This document shows, in pieces, positions 45,657 through 54,161 of a stretch of 64,000 bases of DNA. The DNA lies in contig JBLSDH010000007.1 in the NCBI GenBank assembly GCA_052315415.1, positions 8,760-72,759 of the forward strand, written 5' to 3'. Below the pieces are notes generated by a model that was not told the origin of the DNA, did not search any database, and was given only the letters and a program-made list of their open reading frames with translations. How positions within the stretch are numbered: position 1 is the first letter of the stretch; every line of letters begins with the position of its first letter. This stretch comes from Cuniculiplasma sp052315415. Its GTDB lineage: Archaea; Thermoplasmatota; Thermoplasmata; Thermoplasmatales; Thermoplasmataceae. The position numbers and the translations under genes were made by a program.

Positions 45657-46639
45657 TTTGAGTTTATTTTAAAAATTTGAATTTTTGGATCCTAATTGCA
45701 AATCTCCAATAATTAAAATCATAGGAAGCAAGTAAAATTTTAAGAAATATTATTTATCTGGAAAAGCAAAATACAATTACAGTTCGGCCAATAAGTAAAT
45801 AGACTCCATAAAATCTTGGATTTTTAAATCTGATTAAAAGTACTATGTCTCGTGTCCGAAATATATTTTTTGTTTGTGATAAAGAAGAAAGTAAACACAA
45901 TTTCCTGAACATATTTCAGTATATCAAATAAGAAAATACAAGGAATTCAGGATAAAATTCTATATATATTGAAATAAGACCATAAATTTTTCAGGGTATG
46001 AAAGGATTATAATTCTTCAATTCACATTATTTCAATGCATGTTGACATGTACTGTTAGATTAATATTTATAATGTGTAAACAACATTTTAAATAGGCGCT
46101 CACTCGGTAAATCATATACTTGAAAAGAACTCTCAATGAAGAAAAAATTAGTAAATTTGTGATTTATACTTAATTGGAATAGTAAGATCATTTTCATCTT
46201 ATTTATCCTTTATATAATATGAAATATTATTTCCCGGAACCTAAAAGACTAAACGGTAATTTTTATTCAATAAAATATTCAATAAAATTATTAATGATAT
46301 AAATGAAAAATCAATAAAAATAGGTTAAGAGACAATGAAATAATGAAACAAAATTACATCAATAACATAAATGAGGCTAAAAAATCTAAAGTAAATTCAA
46401 CTTTTTGAAAAGATTGAACAGCAAGAACCTTATTACTTTCAATCTTTTGTTTTGGTTAAAGGTCAAAAATGCCTGACCAAGATCACATCATTTTTGTTGA
46501 AAATGGTGTTTCCCTAAAAATATTATAGATATCATTTCAATTATTCGTTTTCTATTCACTAAAATTTAATTGCTAATTTGAAAAATTAAAATTTAAATAT
46601 TAAAGTCTCCAAATTCATAGCGTACCAAATCTTGTGTGA
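45657..46639. other. 983-nt AT-rich stretch without a supported gene
   Basis: No open frame with a recognisable product on either strand. The stretch is very AT-rich with many stops, contains only tiny frames (for example an 18-codon one starting near 46469), and leads into the decayed transposase. It probably consists of eroded insertion and plasmid debris. I see no tRNA, no terminal inverted repeat and no attachment site I can defend. Confidence 0.5.
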
Positions 46640-47820
46640 TCACGAAGGTTGCCTGTCTTTTAACACTTCCTTGATCTCATCGAAGCATTTATAATATCTC
46701 ACAATGATCTCAAGACCATTTATCATTTATCTCTGCTTTTCTGAGATAAATGATCTTCATTACACTCTCTTTTTCAGGGATTGAATCTATGTTCATGATA
46801 CTTCTTCTTATTTCCATCTTCATTCGTTACTTGAGATTTGTAGAATGTATTGATCTCCCTATGGATTCTTGATACTCATAATACTTCAACAGAATATTGA
46901 GATTTTTTTCCGTGTTGTATAATTGTCGTAGATATTTTGAATACTATTTATTCTTTAAATCATTGAATTGATCAAATGATTCACTCGTTGATCTTGAAAG
47001 GAATGCATTTTTCAGTTTATTATGGATCTCATTTCTATCTTACACTCTCACATGTGTTTCAAAGTTTTATGATGCATGTACTGTGCATAGCTGGAAATCA
47101 GTTCTTTGATATATTTGTTTTAACTCTTCATCTATTCCATGCAATACATCTGTTATGAATAATAATGTTTCTCCAACAACTCTTTCATTCAGATCAATGA
47201 GAATATTCCTTTATGCAAAATGATTCTCAACAGTATTCATGTAGCATCAAAATATTTCATGATTAACAGCTTCCATTATACCCATTTTAAATATGAAAAA
47301 TTCCTTTTCAACAGTATCCCTTCTCAGAGAAAAGAAAATTGCATCCATGAAGATTGCAATTTATATCTTATCAAGTGGCCTTGATTTCCCATGTGTTAAT
47401 CCCTTTAATTGTTATGTCTCTTATTCTTCATATTGTGGATTTGCCATATTTCTTATGAAACATTCTTTAATTATTTCTGCCATATTCCTTTTTGATATTT
47501 TCTTTTAATACATGGATAAAACAATATAATTAATACAAGCATTACGCTGGTATTTCTCAAATAGAGCTGTCTGGAATTCATTATTTAGAGCCTTTATTCC
47601 CTTAAAGGAAGCTTTTTTATTTATCATTTCATGATAGATTCCATGAAATTCTTCACTTTCCTCCTTACGATCTATGATATTTTTTATCAAACTCTTCCAT
47701 TATTCATTGAATCCTGTGGTTGTTCTATGGAGGTACCCCTTTATGTTTCATGAAATTTATCCATTATTGTTGGAATTATTTCATTTGTTCTTACACAAAG
47801 TTCAGGATTCTATTAAAATC
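46640..47820 (-). pseudogene. Decayed IS256-family (mutator-type) transposase
   Basis: Read on the minus strand, pieces of an IS256 transposase appear in order but in shifting frames with many stops: DRKEESEEFHGIYHEMINKK and FQTALFEKYQRN (47505-47690), then NERVVGETLLFITDVLHG and IYQRTDFQLCTVHAS (about 47070-47190, covering the metal-binding Asp and the conserved C-x2-H segment), then SIGRSIHSTNL (about 46815-46850), IYLRKAEINDKWSLRIIVRYYKC and a terminal TGA at 46640-46642. The upper boundary is approximate. Extensive decay means an old insertion. No clear terminal inverted repeats. Confidence 0.8.
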
Positions 47821-47913
47821 TGTCATTAGAAAAAATACTGATAATAAAGTACTTTAAATTGATTTCATCTTCATGCCCTTAGCTTTTATATAATCAAACT
47901 TCATAACTAATTA

Positions 47914-48588
47914 TTGGATGATATGCAAGAAATTATAAAACTTTTAAAAGATAAAACCGCACCAGTTAATTTATCCAAACTTAATGGTTTTATCAGAAGC
48001 AGACACGGAGAGGATTATTTTTCGTTTATTATAAAATCTATATTTCCTGATGGAATAAATGAGAAAAACATAGTAACATATAGATCGTATCCTGACGTCG
48101 ATAAAGAAATTATGAATTGGACGCCTTCAAAATGGACAAATTCTGTAGCTTATACATTTTCAGAATTTCTTGATGAGCTATCTGTATTAAAAACGCAAAC
48201 AGTAGAAGATAATATACTTTGGCAAGTCGATTTAGATAATTATGTATTTACGCCGAAGAAAAATATGGTAAACGAAATGCTATCTTTTTGGTATATATAT
48301 TCAAAAGCACCAACAGAAGTTATAATGGCTACAAAAAATTCTGACGGTTTTAGTTTTGCAACATATGCTGCATCCATAGATAACGAGGCTTCATTTTACA
48401 GGGATATAGTTCTTTATATAATATTAAACCAGATAGCACCAGATAAAGCAAAGGCGTTTGGAGAATATGTTTCATTTAGAATAAGTGAGCCATTCGAGGG
48501 GTTAGAGCCAAAATTAGAACCAGACCAATTCAAAAATTTGAAAGATATAATAGATACACTTACTAAACAGGGCTATAAGGTTATTTAA
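47914..48588 (+). CDS. Uncharacterised accessory protein
   Basis: 224 aa, not recognised. The N-terminus MDDMQEIIKLLKDKTAPVN is helical; the middle is aromatic-rich (FLDELSVLKTQTVEDNILWQVDLDNYVFTPKKNMVNEMLSFWYIYSKAP). No membrane segment, Cys cluster or P-loop. TATA-like CTTTTATATAATC lies about 25 nt before the TTG at 47914; ATG 47923 in frame is the alternative start. It converges on the broken primase-polymerase gene with 8 nt overlap and sits in mobile-element debris, so it may be plasmid- or virus-derived, yet it is intact. Confidence 0.6.
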   Translation: MDDMQEIIKLLKDKTAPVNLSKLNGFIRSRHGEDYFSFIIKSIFPDGINEKNIVTYRSYPDVDKEIMNWTPSKWTNSVAYTFSEFLDELSVLKTQTVEDNILWQVDLDNYVFTPKKNMVNEMLSFWYIYSKAPTEVIMATKNSDGFSFATYAASIDNEASFYRDIVLYIILNQIAPDKAKAFGEYVSFRISEPFEGLEPKLEPDQFKNLKDIIDTLTKQGYKVI

Positions 48589-49445
48589 AAACTGTTTCCT
48601 TAATTTTTTGCAATGTAGGATACCCGTATTCATTTCCAGAGTGTTCATAACAATATTTTATTAGTGATAAATGCTCATAACCTTTATTTGTCATTTTTAT
48701 AAGCCCAGAAATTACTTTTGTTATGGATTCTTTATCCCAACCACTACGTTTTAACCAGCCTATGATTGCAAGTGTCAAATCGTGTCTTTTTGTATCGGCA
48801 TTCTGCCATAAAATATAAAGATCAGATATTACAGAATTTATTTTTTTCTTCTGGAATACTTTTTGAATCCGTATTTATTTTCTCCTACACAGAGTGTTCT
48901 TGAATTTGTTTTGTAATGTCTGTTTTTAAAATATATGGTTCGAGCACTCTTTCAAGAACTGTATATTTTATACTGGCAATGGGCTTATCATTAAGATTTC
49001 CTCCATAAACTGTGCCATTTGGATGTACAGATCCTATGCCTACAATATATCCGTGTTTTCCTTTTACGTAAGCACCGTCTAATAATGGTATATTTTCTAT
49101 TGGTCTGTCTATTTTGTAAATATAATGCATATGTTCAGGCTTTCCTGTGGAATAGTGAAGTGTATCAGTAAGGCAATTCAAATCTTCCTGAATTTCTTTC
49201 GTATCTGCATCAATAAATACCACAGTCCCGTCCATAGATACAATACCATAATTGTTTCCGTCTATTATCCAGTCTGTTATTTCTTCCGCAGAATAATTAT
49301 TATCTATTTGCCATCTTTTTTCAAGGGGCTTTTTATCTCCTTTTTTTAGTTTTTTATAACTTACATTCATATCTTTAAATCTCTTCACTGTCACATTTAA
49401 GAATAAAGATATGTCTGTATTCATAACTGTTGATAAAAAACTCAT
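48581..49445 (-). pseudogene. Broken plasmid-type primase-polymerase (PrimPol)
   Basis: The upstream part (49445-48885, 186 aa) is an N-terminal bifunctional primase-polymerase domain: KRWQIDNNYSAEEITDWIIDGNNYGIVSMDGTVVFIDADTKE with catalytic-type D-x-D, later HYIYKIDRP and GKHGYIVGIGSVHPNG. It ends at TAG 48885. The reading continues after that stop and, following a one-base shift in an A-run near 48849-48856, resumes as NSVISDLYILWQNADTKRHDLTLAIIGWLKRSGW (a PriCT-like helical domain) to 48581. So one gene is split by a nonsense codon and a frameshift and lacks its helicase part. A remnant of an integrated plasmid or virus. Confidence 0.75.
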
Positions 49446-49508
49446 ATAAACATTTTTATAGTAATATTCTTTATAAAAATCAAAAAACCGTAGGCTTATT
49501 GTTTAAAG

Positions 49509-52500
49509 CTTCAATACTGACTAGTTTTTCTGAAACATCTTTGATGACCTGGAACTTGCTGAGGATGGTGATCCTCGTGCACTTCCATACTAACTAGTTT
49601 TTCTGAAACACTACAAATGTATTTGAGAAAAAGTTTGATAGTCTTCAGGACTTCCATACTAACTAGTTTTTCTGAAACTGGGCTCATTAGAAAAAATTTA
49701 TAATGTGCTCAAAGAAAAAGACTTCCATACTAACTAGTTTTTCTGAAACTGGAAATGGGATTATCCATTTTCATTTGATTTTGACCTTCCATACTAACTA
49801 GTTTTTCTGAAACCAATCAGAATCAGCAATACATTGAAAAAATTCTTGCTAACTTCCATACTAACTAGTTTTTCTGAAACTGTCAGATGGAAATGGGATT
49901 ATCCCTTCTCTTTTGATTTTGATCTTCCATACTAACTAGTTTTTCTGAAACAGGGAAAGAACCCCCAAGCAGATGTCAAGGGCCCGAAGGCTTCCATACT
50001 AACTAGTTTTTCTGAAACTTGTATGACCCGGACTGTGCATATATTCCGGAACCTATCACTTCCATACTAACTAGTTTTTCTGAAACCATTCGATTTTGAG
50101 AATTCCGTTTATCAAATGAGAAAATTTAACGGCTTCCATACTAACTAGTTTTTCTGAAACACTTCAGAGAGATATCCCTCTCTGAAGTAAAGGAGATGCT
50201 TGTCTTCCATACTAACTAGTTTTTCTGAAACTTGGAGAAGATTAATGAATATAAAATAGTAAGAAGTTCTGACACTTCCATACTAACTAGTTTTTCTGAA
50301 ACACATGAGGTTTCCAGCTATGAGCAGAAAGACCTTAATAAGAACTCTTCCATACTAACTAGTTTTTCTGAAACAATGGGTGGGTGTTGGATGTCTTGGA
50401 TAATGAAATAAACTTCCATACTAACTAGTTTTTCTGAAACTAGTGAATTGCTAAACGATATTGATAATTTGCTAAAAAGTGCTCTTCCATACTAACTAGT
50501 TTTTCTGAAACGGTAATCAGTTTAAAAAAGGTGATAAACAGTGAGGGATATCTTCCATACTAACTAGTTTTTCTGAAACAAAATGAAATTGATAAGGCTC
50601 TTGGAATAACTCACAAAAATGACTTCCATACTAACTAGTTTTTCTGAAACTTTCGTATTATAATTACATTTATTACAGACATAATACATCTTCCATACTA
50701 ACTAGTTTTTCTGAAACCCATTGCAGAAACCCCCACTACCTCAGAGTAGTGGAGGGAAAACTTCCATACTAACTAGTTTTTCTGAAACTATATATGCTTA
50801 ATGACACAAAAGTTCCAAGTGTAACACAGCTTCCATACTAACTAGTTTTTCTGAAACCAACACCATGGCTTATGACATTGTTAATAAAAAGATCATTCTT
50901 CCATACTAACTAGTTTTTCTGAAACAAAAATAAAAATCTTATTGTTAAAAAATATACAGAGAATTTGCACTTCCATACTAACTAGTTTTTCTGAAACTAT
51001 TGCAAAAGATGAATATGATGGTGCCTGTATTATAACAGCTTCCATACTAACTAGTTTTTCTGAAACAAATGAGCTTTTATCCATTTCCAAAGAAAGAATA
51101 ATAATGCTTCCATACTAACTAGTTTTTCTGAAACGGAGTGTGAGAAAAGAATGTTTAAAGAAGTATATAAAGAACTTCCATACTAACTAGTTTTTCTGAA
51201 ACATACTCAAAAGAATGTTTTAATAGCGGATGAAATGGGGCTTGCTTCCATACTAACTAGTTTTTCTGAAACAGAAAACAGGATCAAGGAGGATCCTCTC
51301 AGGATTTTACTTCCATACTAACTAGTTTTTCTGAAACTGAAGTTTATATGTCGATGTATTCAGTCCTTGAGCACCGAACTCTTCCATACTAACTAGTTTT
51401 TCTGAAACTAGTATAGTTGAGAAAGTTAGCAATTCGGTAGATTTAGAAAAATCTTCCATACTAACTAGTTTTTCTGAAACATTATTCCTCCTATGAGATA
51501 TTGAAACAAATTATTTGTGACTTCCATACTAACTAGTTTTTCTGAAACGGGCTGGGGGCAAGACCCTAGATGATTTATACAAAAAAGTAACTTCCATACT
51601 AACTAGTTTTTCTGAAACAGCCCATTTAAAAGGTCTAAATTGAGACCCTTATTTGATTTTTCACTTCCATACTAACTAGTTTTTCTGAAACAGGAACTAA
51701 AAGAAGAATATGATAGGGTCTTAATCTTCCATACTAACTAGTTTTTCTGAAACACATCCATTGAGAATTCTAAGGGCATGCAGGTTCTCAGCACTTCCAT
51801 ACTAACTAGTTTTTCTGAAACCCTTTCCATACTAAGCCTTTAAAGCTTGTTTTTAAAAATGGGCTTCCATACTAACTAGTTTTTCTGAAACTTAACTATG
51901 TATTATCATAATTACTGGTATAACCAGTAAGAAACTTCCATACTAACTAGTTTTTCTGAAACATTGACGAAAATTGGGATGATTGGAAAAAGCAGCTTAA
52001 GACTTCCATACTAACTAGTTTTTCTGAAACATATAACTTTAAGGGGACTAAAAAATTAGGATTGATTTGTACTTCCATACTAACTAGTTTTTCTGAAACT
52101 AGACAATCAAGAAATGAAATATTAAAAACAATACAATCTATGCTTCCATACTAACTAGTTTTTCTGAAACTCGATGTGAGTGGTATGGTTTACAGAAAAC
52201 ATAAAGATGTTGTCTTCCATACTAACTAGTTTTTCTGAAACTGGCTATAATATAGCCACAGAAGTGAGTGCAGTATGGGGTCTAGAGAACACTTCCATAC
52301 TAACTAGTTTTTCTGAAACCAAACTCTCACTCTTGGTTGATTCCAAGAGAAATTTACGAGCCTCTTCCATACTAACTAGTTTTTCTGAAACCGAATTAAT
52401 AGGAAAAACATTATTAATTGAAAAAACAGTCTTCCATACTAACTAGTTTTTCTGAAACATAAAGGATAAGGGATTTAAAAATCCAAGCGAATTAATAGGA

Positions 52501-53705
52501 AAACTTCCATACTAACTAGTTTTTCTGAAACAATTTAATACCCCCCCCACCGAAAAGTTTAAATAGTAGAAATCTTCCATACTAACTAGTTTTTCTGAAA
52601 CTGGAATCACTGGCACATAGAAGAACCCTAGGAAGCAGATGCTTCCATACTAACTAGTTTTTCTGAAACACTATATAATACTGGAATACAAGAACGGAAG
52701 TCTCTTCAATTCTTCCATACTAACTAGTTTTTCTGAAACGGCTGTACATTTATCTGTTGTGAGTGCTGGATTGTATCTTCCATACTAACTAGTTTTTCTG
52801 AAACAGAACCAGATGAAGTTCTTAAAATATGGTGTATGAGACACTTCCATACTAACTAGTTTTTCTGAAACGAATATCTAAATAATTACACAAAGAGAAT
52901 ATCACAAATGACTTCCATACTAACTAGTTTTTCTGAAACGATATAAGAAGCAATAAACCAGCTGGGGGTGCAGTTATGAATATCTTCCATACTAACTAGT
53001 TTTTCTGAAACATGAGGGAACAGCTTCCCTCATGACAAAATTAACCGGAATTGCTTCCATACTAACTAGTTTTTCTGAAACACAAACGGTGTATCTTCAT
53101 TTTGTTTTGGTGTTGTTGGTCTCTTCCATACTAACTAGTTTTTCTGAAACTTTAATAGGCTTGTGAATGAAATAAAGAAATCTTTATCGGCTTCCATACT
53201 AACTAGTTTTTCTGAAACAAATCCCGATAAAGTAGTAATATTGGAAAAATCCGATGTTCTTCCATACTAACTAGTTTTTCTGAAACTGTAAGTGAAAGTC
53301 AGACAGCAATTAATGATGGTAATTATGCACTTCCATACTAACTAGTTTTTCTGAAACCGTAAAAAAATGGAGTGTGGAAAAAATGAAATTGATTGAGAAA
53401 AGCTTCCATACTAACTAGTTTTTCTGAAACTGTTTTAAATCAGTCAGACAGCATTAAAGAACTGAAAAGTAATTTCTTCCATACTAACTAGTTTTTCTGA
53501 AACATTTACTGAATTGCTGAATGAAATCGATAAGGCTTTTGAGACTTCCATACTAACTAGTTTTTCTGAAACAGATACTATCTATATCTAAAACATGACC
53601 CATATAGGAAGGCTTCCATACTAACTAGTTTTTCTGAAACTGGTGATCTAAATGGTCATAGATAAAGAGGTTGGCAACTTCCATACTAACTAGTTTTTCT
53701 GAAAC
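49509..53705 (-). CRISPR. CRISPR array, 61 repeats of 28 nt and 60 spacers
   Basis: On the plus strand each repeat begins CTTCCATACTAA and ends GTTTTTCTGAAAC (28 nt, with AACTAGTT palindrome inside). I count 61 copies; all appear identical except the leftmost (49509-49536), which has two substitutions (CTTCAATACTGA). Spacers are about 34-50 nt. A degenerate terminal repeat marks the leader-distal end, so the leader is at the right (53706 onward) next to cas2, and the array is transcribed on the minus strand: repeat GTTTCAG...ATGGAAG, with the last eight bases as crRNA 5' handle. Newest spacers are at the right. Long, well-conserved array suggests recent activity. Confidence 0.98.
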
Positions 53706-53725
53706 TCATTTGGAATCACAAATGA
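53706..53725. repeat. Inverted repeat abutting the first CRISPR repeat
   Basis: TCATTTG-GAATCA-CAAATGA: 7-bp arms around a 6-nt centre, starting at the base after the leader-proximal repeat. Sequence next to the first repeat usually directs Cas1-Cas2 integration, so this may be a recognition or protein-binding site. Confidence 0.6.
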
Positions 53726-53848
53726 ATATATTATGATTTCTTCATTCACATACGGGGTTTGATAAAATATTTGTGTTACATTATTTTGATTTTACAAATA
53801 AAAATTAAAATCAGTTTAAGACTTGGTTTTTTCTAATTTTTCAAAGCA

Positions 53849-53860
53849 TTGACCGGTCAA
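53849..53860. promoter_or_regulatory. 12-bp perfect palindrome at the predicted leader transcription start
   Basis: TTGACCGGTCAA is perfectly palindromic and lies 18-29 nt downstream of the leader TATA box, i.e. at or just after the expected start site. It is GC-richer than its surroundings. A dimeric winged-helix regulator, possibly the CARF-wHTH protein of this locus, could bind here. Confidence 0.6.
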
Positions 53861-53900
53861 CCTATTTTTTAACATCAGTTTATATACCCAAGCGGGCGAC

Positions 53901-54161
53901 TCAAATTATATTATTTACATCCTGGTCTTGGTTACCCATCTTTACTCTCTCTATGTAACTGTTACTTTTAAGTTGGTATATGAGAACCTTATCTTTGTCT
54001 TTTATTATTTTCTTTAATCCTTTTTTAAGGCTTTCAAGTGTGGATTCCCGTATTTCACCTTCAAATACTGAATTTTGTATCCAGATTAGATATCTTTTCA
54101 GATACTTATTTACTTTTGAAACTCTTTCAACTTCAACATCATATACAAGTATTACGTAAAT
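53901..54161 (-). CDS. cas2: CRISPR-associated Cas2, probable AUU start
   Basis: 86 codons encoding IYVILVYDVEVERVSKVNKY at the N-terminus, the Cas2 ferredoxin-fold beginning with its conserved first-strand Asp (VYDV), then LKRYLIWIQNSVFEGEI, another Cas2 hallmark. No ATG, GTG or TTG occurs before this segment; the frame is closed by TAA about 20 nt upstream. An AAGGAG ribosome site ends 8-9 nt before ATT 54161-54159, exactly where Cas2 proteins have their Met. The start codon shares one base with the cas1 stop. Cas2 is the adaptor subunit of the Cas1-Cas2 integrase. Confidence 0.88.
   Translation of the reverse strand: MYVILVYDVEVERVSKVNKYLKRYLIWIQNSVFEGEIRESTLESLKKGLKKIIKDKDKVLIYQLKSNSYIERVKMGNQDQDVNNII

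Larger units (their letters stand above)
53706..53900 (-). promoter_or_regulatory. CRISPR leader with TATA box
   Basis: 195 nt between the first repeat and the cas2 stop. On the minus strand GTATATAAAC (53878-53887) is a TATA box; transcription should begin near 53855-53860. Two inverted repeats lie within (53849-53860 and 53706-53725, listed separately). The rest is AT-rich, as is typical of archaeal leaders. The leader directly follows cas2, so read-through from the cas operon is also possible. Confidence 0.7.

Noticed and set aside
46976..47508. Two small plus-strand frames (60 and 71 codons)
   Set aside because: They lie antisense to the transposase remnant and have no recognisable features.
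50893..51090. Minus-strand frame across CRISPR repeats
   Set aside because: Its protein consists of repeated VSEKLVSME units, the translation of the CRISPR repeat; an artefact.
52180..52446. Plus-strand frame of 88 codons within the array
   Set aside because: Contains three copies of SSILTSFSET, the repeat translation; only the spacer parts are informative.
49509..53705. General strand bias: nearly every spacer has an open frame on the plus strand
   Set aside because: True by my reading for about 58 of 60, but short AT-rich spacers are often open in one of three frames on either strand (several I tested were open in reverse too); only the third-position differences and motif matches count as evidence. 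One spacer (50651-50689) even reads YYVCNKCNYNTK, a zinc-ribbon-like peptide, on the reverse strand.
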